Source of the DNA: JBCCMQ01 sp039026235
GTDB taxonomy: Bacteria; Pseudomonadota; Alphaproteobacteria; Rhodobacterales; Rhodobacteraceae
Direction: 5' to 3'
Assembly: GCA_039026235.1 (NCBI GenBank)
Contig: JBCCMQ010000014.1
Coordinates: 20,500 to 84,499, forward strand
DNA: 64,000 nt
Numbering within the stretch: the stretch's first letter is position 1; each line of letters opens with the position of its first letter. A model generated the notes under the pieces. It made no database searches and was not told the DNA's origin. It saw only the letters and a program-made list of their open reading frames with translations. A program made the position numbers and the translations under genes. This document shows, piece after piece, positions 33,727-41,614 of the stretch.

Positions 33727-34436
33727 TGGGCCACAAGGTTAATCCGATCGGCATGCGCCTGCAGGTCAACCGCACCTGGGACAGCCGCTGGTACGCCGAT
33801 ACCAAAGATTACGGTGATCTTCTGCTCGAAGACATCAAGATCCGCGACTTCATCAAGGATGAATGCAAGCAGGCCGGCGTGTCGAAGGTGATCATCGAAC
33901 GTCCGCACAAGAAGTGCCGCGTGACCATCCACACGGCCCGGCCGGGGGTGATCATCGGCAAGAAGGGCGCCGACATCGAAACGCTGCGCAAAAAGCTTGC
34001 GTCGATGACCGACAGTGAATTGCATTTGAACATCGTCGAGGTGCGCAAGCCGGAACTCGACGGTCAGCTGGTCGCAGAATCGATTGCCCAGCAGCTTGAA
34101 CGCCGGGTCAGCTTCCGCCGCGCCATGAAGCGCGCGGTGCAGAACGCCATGCGCATGGGTGCGTTGGGCATCCGCGTCAACGTCGCGGGCCGCCTGGGTG
34201 GCGCCGAGATTGCCCGGACCGAATGGTACCGCGAGGGCCGGGTGCCGCTGCACACGTTGCGCGCCGACATCGATTATGCGACCGCCGAGGCCGCAACGCC
34301 TTACGGGATCATCGGTATCAAGGTCTGGATCTTCAAAGGCGAGATCATGGAACACGACCCGTCGGCCCGTGACCGGCGTCAACAGGAACTGCAGGACGGT
34401 CCGGCACCCCGTGGTGCCGCGGGCGGCCGCCGCTGA
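33726..34436 (+). CDS. rpsC: Ribosomal protein S3 (uS3)
   Basis: A 236-residue small-subunit protein at the mRNA entry channel. MGHKVNPIGMRL begins it, the KH domain loop reads VIIGKKGADIETLRKKL near residue 77, and the C-terminal domain has GLGGAEIARTEWYREGRVPLHTLRADIDY-like sequence. The last 20 residues form a basic low-complexity tail. Confidence 0.98.
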   Translation: MGHKVNPIGMRLQVNRTWDSRWYADTKDYGDLLLEDIKIRDFIKDECKQAGVSKVIIERPHKKCRVTIHTARPGVIIGKKGADIETLRKKLASMTDSELHLNIVEVRKPELDGQLVAESIAQQLERRVSFRRAMKRAVQNAMRMGALGIRVNVAGRLGGAEIARTEWYREGRVPLHTLRADIDYATAEAATPYGIIGIKVWIFKGEIMEHDPSARDRRQQELQDGPAPRGAAGGRR

Positions 34437-34449
34437 GGAGGGCTGAGAC

Positions 34450-34863
34450 ATGCTGCAACCTAAGCGCACGAAATTCCGCAAGATGCAGAAGGGCCGCATC
34501 AAAGGCGAAGCCAAGGGCGGTTCTGACCTGAATTTTGGCTCGTACGGCCTGAAGGCAATCGAACCGGAACGCGTCACCGCGCGCCAGATCGAAGCTGCCC
34601 GCCGGGCCATGACACGGCACATGAAGCGTCAGGGCCGCGTCTGGATCCGGATCTTTCCCGACACGCCCATCTCGGCCAAGCCGATCGAGGTGCGGATGGG
34701 CAAGGGCAAGGGCTCGGTCGACCGCTGGGCCTGCAAGGTCAAGCCCGGCCGGATCATGTTCGAGATCGACGGCGTCAGCGATGGTATCGCCCGCGAGGCC
34801 CTGCGCCTGGCGGCGATGAAACTGCCGGTCAAGACCCGCACGGTGGTTCGCGAAGACTGGTAG
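34450..34863 (+). CDS. rplP: Ribosomal protein L16 (uL16)
   Basis: A 137-residue large-subunit protein contacting the A- and P-site tRNAs. MLQPKRTKFRKMQKGR, IWIR-like VWIRIFPDTP and VRMGKGKGSVDRW are diagnostic. Arg82 in VRMGKGKG corresponds to E. coli Arg81, the residue hydroxylated by the oxygenase YcfD. It is the last gene of the rplB unit; a strong terminator follows 70 bases later, whereas in E. coli rpmC follows directly. The next gene encodes an Fe(II)/2-oxoglutarate oxygenase. Confidence 0.98.
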   Translation: MLQPKRTKFRKMQKGRIKGEAKGGSDLNFGSYGLKAIEPERVTARQIEAARRAMTRHMKRQGRVWIRIFPDTPISAKPIEVRMGKGKGSVDRWACKVKPGRIMFEIDGVSDGIAREALRLAAMKLPVKTRTVVREDW

Positions 34864-34932
34864 GCGGCGGTCCGAAGGGATCCCGTACGCCGGGAGCCGA
34901 GGATACCGATGACCTATAGACAAGACATTTGA

Positions 34933-34966
34933 AGGGCGGTCCGCGGGGCGGGCCGCCCTTTGTCTT
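34933..34966 (+). terminator. Intrinsic terminator after rplP
   Basis: AGGGCGGTCC and GGGCCGCCCT pair over ten bases (one G-U) around a seven-base loop and are followed by TTGTCTT. It ends the rplB-rplP transcription unit and shows that rpmC and later genes need their own promoter. Confidence 0.8.
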
Positions 34967-35246
34967 GGACGGTTGCCGTTATGGCCGATTGGGACGCGCG
35001 GTCTGTTCCAGACTGCGAAAGTCGTGCCCATGGAATTGCGCGTCTAATCGGCAAATCGTCTGGTTTGGCCGCCTTATTCCAAAAATACCCGTCCCAGTGC
35101 CCGGCTGGCGACCCCTGGCGGCACCCGATCCACCCGTCGAGATTGGCGCCTTTCGGGAAGCTAAATGGCAGCACCGTTTATGCGAACTCCTTTGGGTCCT
35201 TCGCGCGGCGCTTCTCTTTCGGGCGTTCTGATGCCTAGATAGGCCC
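34967..35246. other. Intergenic region before the oxygenase gene
   Basis: About 280 bases with no gene, repeat or recognisable RNA. Together with the terminator it makes a 383-base non-coding gap between rplP and the oxygenase gene. I found no convincing promoter although one is expected here. Confidence 0.4.
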
Positions 35247-35870
35247 ATGACCATGAGAAGACTTTTCGCCACGCCGCTTTACCAGATGGCGCTTTCGGCC
35301 CATGGCCCGGCCATCGATCAGGGCGAGCTTGAGGCATCCTGCTTTTCCATCGCCGAAGACGACGAAGCCGGGCAGGAGTGGTGCGAGAACGAGGGGTATC
35401 CGGGCTATACCTCCTACGCTTCGCTGACAGATCTGCCCTGGCGCTTTCCGATCTTCGAGGCGCTGAAACAGGTTCTGGATCTGCATGTCGCCGCCTTTGC
35501 CCGGGATCTGCATTTTGATCTTGGGGACGGTGCGCTGACGCTGGAAGATATCTGGATCAACATCCTGCCCGAGGGCGGGATACACACCGCCCACCTGCAT
35601 CCGCATTCGGTGATCAGTGGCACCACCTATGTGGTCATGCCGCCGGACACCTCGGCCATCAAGTTCGAAGACCCGCGCCTGCCGATGATGATGGCGGCGC
35701 CACCGCGCAAAAAGGATGCGCCGGACGACCTGAAGCCGTTCTTCTACGTCAAGCCCGCGGTCGGGGATGTTCTGCTTTGGGAAAGCTGGCTGCGCCACGA
35801 GGTGCCGATGAACATGTCGGAAGACGACCGGGTCAGCGTCAGCTTCAACTATGCCTGGGCCTCGAAATGA
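35247..35870 (+). CDS. Putative 2-oxoglutarate/Fe(II)-dependent oxygenase (2OG-FeII_Oxy_5/TIGR02466-like)
   Basis: A 207-residue protein with the double-stranded beta-helix signature of 2OG oxygenases. HTAHLHPHSVISGTTYV near residues 111-127 supplies the first iron ligands. GDVLLWESWLRHEVPMN near residues 173-189 supplies the distal histidine, and DDRVSVSFNYAW near 193-204 supplies the arginine that binds 2-oxoglutarate. The conserved SGTTYVVMP, KFEDPR and SFN strands match the small family annotated as putative 2OG-Fe(II) oxygenase. Two near starts (35247, 35253) are possible. The next gene starts within its stop codon. Its substrate is unknown; proximity to the L16 gene raises the possibility of a ribosomal target. 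Confidence 0.8.
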   Translation: MTMRRLFATPLYQMALSAHGPAIDQGELEASCFSIAEDDEAGQEWCENEGYPGYTSYASLTDLPWRFPIFEALKQVLDLHVAAFARDLHFDLGDGALTLEDIWINILPEGGIHTAHLHPHSVISGTTYVVMPPDTSAIKFEDPRLPMMMAAPPRKKDAPDDLKPFFYVKPAVGDVLLWESWLRHEVPMNMSEDDRVSVSFNYAWASK

Positions 35871-36394
35871 GATCCGCCTCGCGCGTGACCGGGCTTGGTC
35901 GCTGGACCATCCCCTTTGCGCTGATCCTGGCAACCGCTGCCGATGGGCAGTCCAGCGAACAGACGGATGCCGCCCGCTGGGCCGATCTGCAGGTCTGTTT
36001 CGTGCAGGAATATGCCAAGCGAACAGAGTTTACGATCCTGCGGCTCTGGGAAAAAGAGACCGTATTGGCCGCTCGGCTGGGCGGGCTTGCGGACGGCTAT
36101 CTTCTGCAGGCAAATCTGGGCTGGTCACCCACATGGGTCGCGCGAGTGGATCTGAGCCAGACGACCGTGCGCGCATTCGAGACCTATCAAAACGGGTCCG
36201 GGTCGGTCCACCGCCGCAAGATCCCGCCCTTCGTCATCTGGGCGATGGAGGCCTGTGGTATCGATTTTATGGGGCCCCCGCCGTCCGAGATCGATCTGGG
36301 CGAGGCGCGGGCCGTGGAGGTGCGGCAGATTATCGATCCGGAGAACCTGGCAACCCGGCGTGATCAGACGCTCGTTCCGCCCCTCAGGCCGTAA
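35867..36394 (+). CDS. Putative exported protein, unknown function
   Basis: A 175-residue protein with an N-terminal hydrophobic stretch (WTIPFALILATAADGQSS) that could be a signal peptide with cleavage near residue 27. The mature part has a single pair of cysteines (VCFVQEY and EACGIDF), suggesting one disulfide. The ATG overlaps the TGA of the oxygenase gene, so the two are co-translated. I do not recognise the family. A cytoplasmic enzyme coupled to an exported protein is unusual and may simply reflect operon packing. Confidence 0.65.
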   Translation: MRSASRVTGLGRWTIPFALILATAADGQSSEQTDAARWADLQVCFVQEYAKRTEFTILRLWEKETVLAARLGGLADGYLLQANLGWSPTWVARVDLSQTTVRAFETYQNGSGSVHRRKIPPFVIWAMEACGIDFMGPPPSEIDLGEARAVEVRQIIDPENLATRRDQTLVPPLRP

Positions 36395-36481
36395 GTGCCC
36401 ACAAAGAATTTATCGCCCCGGCCCGGCGGGCCCGCTGATCGGGGTCGATTGTTTGGCCACATGCGCTAAAATCCGAGGCAC

Positions 36482-37135
36482 ATGCATTGCCTGGTCCGAC
36501 ATATCATTGCGCTTTCCCTGGCGGTTGCCGCGTCCGGTGCGCCCGCTTTGGCAAGGGACGCGTCGATTGTTATCCTTCGGACCGACAGGTCGATCGAGCT
36601 GTACCTGTCGATGCCGTCGGACATGATGATGGCCGCGTTCCGGGCGCCCGAGACTTTACTGGCGTCCGCCGACGGGACGGTCGAGGTCGATCAGTTCTGG
36701 CGTGGGACCTGGAATATTGGCGATGACATCCTAAACGGCGCCGAAGTGACGCTTGGCGCGGCGGACGTCCAGTTCGAGGCCATGTCGCTGATGGTCCATC
36801 CCGCCGACCAGCGGCTTGAAATGACCACGCCGCTTGATGGTCAGATCGCCATGTCGGTCTGCGGCGCGCCACCGCCCGAAGTGGCCCCGACGCTCGACAA
36901 GCTTCACACCTATGTCGGTTATTTTCTGGACACGACCGTCTCGGACGCGCCCCTGGCGCTGTCGTTGCCCGATGGCGAGTTTGCCGGGCTCGATGTGACC
37001 GTTTGGGATTACACCGGATACCGGTTGACCAATGTGACACGCACCCGCCTTAGCGAAGGGGGAACGCTGGTCGCCGAAAGTGGCGGATTTCCGCAGCGCG
37101 TGCTGGCCTGGGCCCGGGCGGTTTTCTGGGGCTAG
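36482..37135 (+). CDS. Putative exported protein, unknown function
   Basis: A 217-residue protein with a signal peptide (IIALSLAVAASGAPALA, cleavage near residue 24). The rest is beta-rich, with alternating hydrophobic strands such as ASIVILRTDRSIELYLSMP and FEAMSLMVHPADQRLEM, and one cysteine. No named domain is evident. It follows the previous exported gene after 87 bases and precedes the rpmC unit, with a candidate rpmC promoter downstream of its stop. Confidence 0.6.
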   Translation: MHCLVRHIIALSLAVAASGAPALARDASIVILRTDRSIELYLSMPSDMMMAAFRAPETLLASADGTVEVDQFWRGTWNIGDDILNGAEVTLGAADVQFEAMSLMVHPADQRLEMTTPLDGQIAMSVCGAPPPEVAPTLDKLHTYVGYFLDTTVSDAPLALSLPDGEFAGLDVTVWDYTGYRLTNVTRTRLSEGGTLVAESGGFPQRVLAWARAVFWG

Positions 37136-37220
37136 GGCGGCCAAAACGCTCTGGGAACAAGTCGGATGCGGGTTTTTTCGGACAGCGCTTAAACATGGGA
37201 CCGGGCGCCTGAGAAATTGC

Positions 37221-37249
37221 TTGCAATTCAGCCACCATGTTTCTATTCA
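37221..37249 (+). promoter_or_regulatory. Candidate promoter of the rpmC-rpmD unit
   Basis: TTGCAA (37221-37226) and TATTCA (37244-37249) are separated by 17 bases, a plausible sigma-70 promoter 84 bases before the rpmC ATG. A perfect inverted repeat AATTGC-TT-GCAATT (37215-37228) overlaps the -35. The location fits the need for a new start after the rplP terminator. Confidence 0.45.
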
Positions 37250-37332
37250 GCCCGCTCATCCAGTATCTCCACCGGAATCAGGGTGACCCGAATTTTGGGG
37301 CCTTCCGGTGACTGTTGAAAGGAAGAGCGTCG

Positions 37333-37539
37333 ATGAACGCCCAGGAACTGCGGGATAAAACCCCGGACCAGTTGCGCGATCAACTGGCTGAACTGAAGAA
37401 AGAAGCCTTCAATCTGCGTTTTCAGCAGGCCACCGGTCAGCTGGAAGGTACGGCGCGCATGCGCTCGGTCCGCCGGGATGTGGCCCGCGTCAAAACGATC
37501 CTGAACGAAAAGGCCGCATCGGCGGCGACGGAGGCCTAA
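37333..37539 (+). CDS. rpmC: Ribosomal protein L29 (uL29)
   Basis: A 68-residue two-helix large-subunit protein near the tunnel exit. AQELRDKTPDQLRDQLAEL and the FNLRFQQATGQLEGTARMR segment match the family. AAGGAAGAG lies before the ATG at 37333; an upstream ATG at 37315 would run through this ribosome-binding site. First gene of the second ribosomal unit. Confidence 0.97.
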   Translation: MNAQELRDKTPDQLRDQLAELKKEAFNLRFQQATGQLEGTARMRSVRRDVARVKTILNEKAASAATEA

Positions 37540-37542
37540 GAT

Positions 37543-37773
37543 ATGCCCAAGCGAATACTCCAAGGCACCGTTACCTCTGACAAAAACGCGCAGACCGTGA
37601 CCGTTCTGGTCGAGCGTCGTTTCAAGCACCCGTTGCTTCAGAAGACCGTTCGTAAGTCGAAGAAATACCGGGCCCATGATCCGGAAAACATATTCAAGGT
37701 TGGCGATAGCGTCCGCATTCAGGAATGCGCGCCGATATCGAAGACGAAACGCTGGGAGGTGATCGTAGCGTAA
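37543..37773 (+). CDS. rpsQ: Ribosomal protein S17 (uS17)
   Basis: A 76-residue OB-fold small-subunit protein. LQGTVTSDKNAQTVTVLVERRFKHPLL and the KVGDSVRIQECAPISKTKRW ending are characteristic. It starts three bases after rpmC. A 77-base gap before rplN is longer than its neighbours' gaps but shows no terminator. Confidence 0.98.
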   Translation: MPKRILQGTVTSDKNAQTVTVLVERRFKHPLLQKTVRKSKKYRAHDPENIFKVGDSVRIQECAPISKTKRWEVIVA

Positions 37774-37850
37774 GCCACGGTCAAAACCCGGTTTGAGCGA
37801 AACCCTGGGGCCAACGCCAAGATGCGGTCCCAAAGGTCGGGAGAAACCAA

Positions 37851-38219
37851 ATGATCCAGATGCAGACCAATCTGGATGTTGCTGACAACTCTGGCGCCCG
37901 CCGGGTTCAGTGCATCAAGGTCCTGGGTGGTTCCAAACGCAAATACGCCTCGGTGGGCGACATCATCGTGGTGTCGGTCAAGGAAGCTATTCCGCGTGGC
38001 CGTGTGAAAAAGGGGGACGTCCGCAAGGCCGTCGTCGTGCGCACCGCCAAGGAAGTCCGCCGCGAAGACGGCACCGCGATCCGCTTTGATCGCAACGCCG
38101 CCGTGATCCTTAACAACAACAACGAGCCGATCGGCACTCGGATCTTCGGGCCGGTGGTGCGCGAGCTGCGCGCGAAGAACTTCATGAAGATCATCTCGCT
38201 CGCACCGGAGGTGCTGTAA
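37851..38219 (+). CDS. rplN: Ribosomal protein L14 (uL14)
   Basis: A 122-residue protein of the subunit interface. [40 protein letters not shown] and [25 protein letters not shown] are all family signatures. GGGAGAAACCAA precedes the ATG. It opens the segment corresponding to the spc operon of E. coli. Confidence 0.98.
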
Positions 38220-38220
38220 G

Positions 38221-38526
38221 ATGGCTGCGAAACTCAAAAAAGGCGACAAGGTCGTCGTGCTGGCCGGCAAGGACAAGGGCAAAGAGGGTGAGATCTCTCG
38301 CGTGATGCCCAAGGACGGCAAGGCCATCGTGGACGGCATCAACATCGCCATCCGCCACACCCGCCAGAGCCAGAACAATCAGGGCGGCCGCATCCCGCAG
38401 GCCATGCCCATCGAACTGTCGAACCTGGCCCTTCTCGATGCCAACGGCAAAGCGACCCGCGTGGGCTTCCGCGTGGAAGAGGGCAAAAAGGTCCGCTTCG
38501 CCAAGACGACGGGGGACGTGATCTGA
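38221..38526 (+). CDS. rplX: Ribosomal protein L24 (uL24)
   Basis: A 101-residue assembly-initiator protein with the KOW motif KKGDKVVVLAGKDKGKEGEI near the start. One base separates it from rplN, and its TGA overlaps the rplE ATG. Confidence 0.98.
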   Translation: MAAKLKKGDKVVVLAGKDKGKEGEISRVMPKDGKAIVDGINIAIRHTRQSQNNQGGRIPQAMPIELSNLALLDANGKATRVGFRVEEGKKVRFAKTTGDVI

Positions 38527-39086
38527 TGCTTGACACCGAAACCTATACACCGCGCCTAAAGACGGCCTATCGCGATGCGATCCGCGCCGCGCTTAAGGAA
38601 GAGTTCGGCTATGCCAACGACATGATGGTGCCGCGTCTTGAAAAGATCGTCATCAACATCGGCGTCGGCGACGCCGTCAAGGACACCAAAAAGGTCAAGG
38701 CCGCCCAAGACGATCTGAGCGCGATTGCCGGCCAGCAGGCGGTCATCACCCGCGCCAAGAAATCGATCGCCGGTTTCCGGGTGCGCGAAGACATGCCGCT
38801 TGGCACCAAGGTGACGCTGCGCGGAAATCGCATGTACGAATTCCTTGATCGCCTGATTACCATCGCGCTGCCCCGCGTCCGCGACTTTCGCGGCGTCAAG
38901 GCTTCGTCGTTTGACGGCCGTGGCAACTATGCGATGGGTCTGAAGGAACACATCGTCTTCCCGGAAATCGACTTCGACAAGGTCGTCGACATGCTGGGCA
39001 TGGATATCATCATCTGCACCACCGCCGACACGGATGCGGAAGCCAAGGCGCTGTTGAAGCATTTCAACATGCCGTTCAACAGCTGA
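38526..39086 (+). CDS. rplE: Ribosomal protein L5 (uL5)
   Basis: A 186-residue 5S rRNA-binding protein. MMVPRLEKIVINIGVGDAV, the RAKKSIAGFRVREDMPLG loop and GMDIIICTTADTDAEAKALL near the C terminus identify it. The ATG overlaps the rplX stop. Confidence 0.98.
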   Translation: MLDTETYTPRLKTAYRDAIRAALKEEFGYANDMMVPRLEKIVINIGVGDAVKDTKKVKAAQDDLSAIAGQQAVITRAKKSIAGFRVREDMPLGTKVTLRGNRMYEFLDRLITIALPRVRDFRGVKASSFDGRGNYAMGLKEHIVFPEIDFDKVVDMLGMDIIICTTADTDAEAKALLKHFNMPFNS

Positions 39087-39103
39087 GCCTGGGAGAGTAC
39101 GAC

Positions 39104-39409
39104 ATGGCAAAGAAAGCAATGATCGAACGCGAAAAGAAGCGCCAGAAGCTGGTGGACCGCTATGCCGCCAAACGCGCCGCTCTGAAGGAAATCGCGAACG
39201 ATGAATCCAAACCGATGGAAGAGCGGTTCAAGGCACGCCTGAAACTGGCGAAACTGCCCCGCAACAGCTCGGCCACCCGTCTTCACAATCGTTGCCAGCT
39301 TACCGGCCGTCCGCATGCGTATTACCGCAAGCTCAAGGTCAGCCGGATCGCGCTGCGCGAGCTTGGCAGCCAGGGCCAGATCCCGGGCCTTGTTAAGTCC
39401 AGCTGGTAA
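39104..39409 (+). CDS. rpsN: Ribosomal protein S14 (uS14), zinc-independent form
   Basis: A 101-residue small-subunit head protein. The long form with a single cysteine (NRCQLTGRPHAYYRKL) lacks the CxxC-CxxC zinc ribbon, the usual type in alphaproteobacteria. MAKKAMIEREKKRQKL begins it. Confidence 0.98.
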   Translation: MAKKAMIEREKKRQKLVDRYAAKRAALKEIANDESKPMEERFKARLKLAKLPRNSSATRLHNRCQLTGRPHAYYRKLKVSRIALRELGSQGQIPGLVKSSW

Positions 39410-39421
39410 GGAGGAGATATT

Positions 39422-39814
39422 ATGAACGATCCTCTCGGAGATATGCTGACCCGCATCCGCAACGCACAGATGCGCGGCAAGTCCACCACCCATTCGCCCG
39501 CGTCCAAGCTGCGGGTCTGGGTTTTGGATGTGCTGCAGGATGAGGGCTATATCCGTGGCTACGAGACGACCACGGATACCAAGGGCCACCCGGCGCTTGA
39601 GATCAGCCTGAAGTATTACGAAGGCACCCCTGTCATACGCGAGCTTAAGCGGGTCTCGAAGCCCGGCCGCCGCGTCTACATGGGCGTCAAGGACATCCCG
39701 TCGGTCCGTCAGGGCCTGGGCGTGTCGATTGTCTCCACCCCCAAAGGTGTGATGTCGGATGCCAACGCCCGCGCTGCCAATGTCGGCGGCGAGGTGCTTT
39801 GCACGGTCTTCTAA
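39422..39814 (+). CDS. rpsH: Ribosomal protein S8 (uS8)
   Basis: A 130-residue 16S rRNA platform protein that in E. coli also represses spc translation at rplE. DPLGDMLTRIRNAQMR and the C-terminal GVSIVSTPKGVMSDANAR identify it. AAGGAGGAG stands before the ATG. No copy of its rRNA-like target was sought in the rplE leader, so feedback here is unproven. Confidence 0.98.
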   Translation: MNDPLGDMLTRIRNAQMRGKSTTHSPASKLRVWVLDVLQDEGYIRGYETTTDTKGHPALEISLKYYEGTPVIRELKRVSKPGRRVYMGVKDIPSVRQGLGVSIVSTPKGVMSDANARAANVGGEVLCTVF

Positions 39815-39827
39815 GGGGGAACGGCCA

Positions 39828-40361
39828 ATGTCACGTATTGGAAAGAGACCGATCGATCTGCCCTCGGGCGTCACTGCCGATATTTCGGGTCAGACGATCG
39901 AAGTGAAGGGCCCGAAAGGCACCCGCAGCTTCACCGCTACCGACGACGTCACGCTGGCGGTCGAGGACAACACCGTCGTGGTCAAGCCGCGCGGGTCGTC
40001 CAAGCGCGCGCGCCAGCAATGGGGTATGTCGCGCACGATGGTTCAGAACCTCGTCACCGGCGTCACCGCGGGCTTCAAGAAAGAGCTTGAGATCAGCGGC
40101 GTGGGTTACCGGGCACAGATGCAGGGCAACACCCTGAAGCTGAACCTGGGCTATAGCCACGAGGTCAACTTCGAGGTGCCCCAGGGCGTCACGGTCACCG
40201 CACCGAAGCAGACCGAGATCGTCGTCGAAGGCGCCGATCAGCAGCTTGTGGGCCAGGTCGCGGCGAACATCCGCGAATGGCGCGCGCCCGAGCCCTATAA
40301 GGGCAAGGGCATCAAGTACAAAGGCGAATACATCTTCCGCAAGGAAGGTAAGAAGAAGTAA
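39828..40361 (+). CDS. rplF: Ribosomal protein L6 (uL6)
   Basis: A 177-residue two-domain protein at the factor-binding site. MSRIGKRPIDLPSGV, the GVSKGF-like LVTGVTAGFKKELEISGVGYRAQ and the EPYKGKGIKYKGEYI ending are diagnostic. I start at 39828, where the family N terminus and a GGGGGA ribosome-binding site coincide. Confidence 0.98.
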   Translation: MSRIGKRPIDLPSGVTADISGQTIEVKGPKGTRSFTATDDVTLAVEDNTVVVKPRGSSKRARQQWGMSRTMVQNLVTGVTAGFKKELEISGVGYRAQMQGNTLKLNLGYSHEVNFEVPQGVTVTAPKQTEIVVEGADQQLVGQVAANIREWRAPEPYKGKGIKYKGEYIFRKEGKKK

Positions 40362-40372
40362 GGACCAGGGAA

Positions 40373-40732
40373 ATGGCACTGAGCAAACGAGAGTTGTTCC
40401 AAAAGCGCCGTCTGCGCGTCCGGAACAAGTTGCGGAAGATGAATGCGGGCCGCGTGCGGCTCAGCGTTCACCGTTCGAACAAAAACATCAGCGTGCAGCT
40501 GATCGACGATGTGGCGGGCAAGACGCTCGCCTCGGCATCAAGCCTCGAAAAGGATCTGGGCATCATCGGCCAGAACAATGTCGAAGCAGCGGCCAAGGTC
40601 GGTACGGCAATTGCCGAGCGCGCGAAAGCGGCGGGTGTCGAAGAATGCTACTTCGACCGTGGCGGTTTCCTCTTTCATGGGAAGGTCAAGGCACTTGCCG
40701 ATGCCGCCCGTGAAGGTGGGCTGAAGTTCTAA
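40373..40732 (+). CDS. rplR: Ribosomal protein L18 (uL18)
   Basis: A 119-residue 5S rRNA-binding protein. RLRVRNKLRKMNAGRVRLSV near the start and the ending FDRGGFLFHGKVKALADAAREGGL are typical. It begins 11 bases after rplF. Confidence 0.98.
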   Translation: MALSKRELFQKRRLRVRNKLRKMNAGRVRLSVHRSNKNISVQLIDDVAGKTLASASSLEKDLGIIGQNNVEAAAKVGTAIAERAKAAGVEECYFDRGGFLFHGKVKALADAAREGGLKF

Positions 40733-40742
40733 GGAGACGATC

Positions 40743-41315
40743 ATGGCAGAACGTGAACAAAGACGGGGCCGGCGCCAAGAGCGCGAGGAAACCCCTGAAT
40801 TCGCCGATCGTCTGGTGGCGATCAACCGGGTTTCGAAAACCGTCAAGGGTGGTAAGCGCTTTGGTTTTGCAGCCCTCGTGGTGGTCGGCGACCAGCGTGG
40901 CCGCGTGGGTTTTGGCAAAGGCAAGGCCAAAGAGGTGCCCGAAGCGATCCGCAAGGCGACCGAACAGGCCAAGCGCAAACTGATCCGTGTGCCGCTGCGC
41001 GAAGGCCGCACGTTGCACCACGACATTGAAGGGCGCTGGGGCGCGGGCAAGGTCGTCATGCGCACAGCACCCACAGGTACCGGTATCATTGCCGGTGGCC
41101 CGATGCGTGCCGTGTTCGAAATGCTGGGCGTGCAGGACGTTGTTGCCAAGTCGCTGGGCTCGCAGAACCCTTACAACATGATCCGCGCCACGCTGGACGG
41201 TCTGACCAAGGAAGCAAGCCCCCGCATGGTGGCACAGCGCCGTGGCAAGAAGGTATCCGACATTCTGCCCAAACGCGACGATGCTCCGGCCGAAGCCGTG
41301 GCTGAGGAGGCGTAA
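40743..41315 (+). CDS. rpsE: Ribosomal protein S5 (uS5)
   Basis: A 190-residue protein lining the mRNA entry and linked to decoding fidelity. INRVSKTVKGGKRFGFAALVVVGD and GKGKAKEVPEAIRKATEQAK are the double-stranded RNA-binding domain hallmarks. The C-terminal 20 residues are an acidic extension. Confidence 0.98.
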   Translation: MAEREQRRGRRQEREETPEFADRLVAINRVSKTVKGGKRFGFAALVVVGDQRGRVGFGKGKAKEVPEAIRKATEQAKRKLIRVPLREGRTLHHDIEGRWGAGKVVMRTAPTGTGIIAGGPMRAVFEMLGVQDVVAKSLGSQNPYNMIRATLDGLTKEASPRMVAQRRGKKVSDILPKRDDAPAEAVAEEA

Positions 41316-41317
41316 GC

Positions 41318-41506
41318 ATGGCCAAGACAATCGTCGTCAAACAGATCGGCAGCCCGATCCGCCGTCCGGCCAAGCAGCGCCAGACCCTGATCGGACTTGG
41401 CCTGAACAAGATGCATAAAACGCGCGAGCTAGAAGATACCCCCAGCGTGCGCGGCATGGTCAAATCGATCCCGCATCTGGTCGAGATCGTCGAAGAACGC
41501 GGCTAG
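41318..41506 (+). CDS. rpmD: Ribosomal protein L30 (uL30)
   Basis: A 62-residue protein. VVKQIGSPIRRPAKQRQTLIGLGLNKM and the RGMVKSIPHLVEIVEE ending identify it. It starts two bases after rpsE. A strong terminator 25 bases after its stop separates it from rplO, which normally follows directly. Confidence 0.97.
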   Translation: MAKTIVVKQIGSPIRRPAKQRQTLIGLGLNKMHKTRELEDTPSVRGMVKSIPHLVEIVEERG

Positions 41507-41530
41507 GGCTTTGCCCGGCTGAAGCCAGAG

Positions 41531-41560
41531 GGGCGTGCCCGGTGCGGGGCGCGCCCTTTT
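41531..41560 (+). terminator. Intrinsic terminator after rpmD
   Basis: GGGCGTGCCC and GGGCGCGCCC form a ten-base-pair stem (one G-U) with a six-base loop, followed by TTTT. It closes the rpmC-rpmD unit. Confidence 0.85.
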
Positions 41561-41614
41561 CGGTTGGGCTGCCGGTTGGCGCCTGTCGGGTTCGAAGCCC
41601 AGCAGCGTTCCGCT

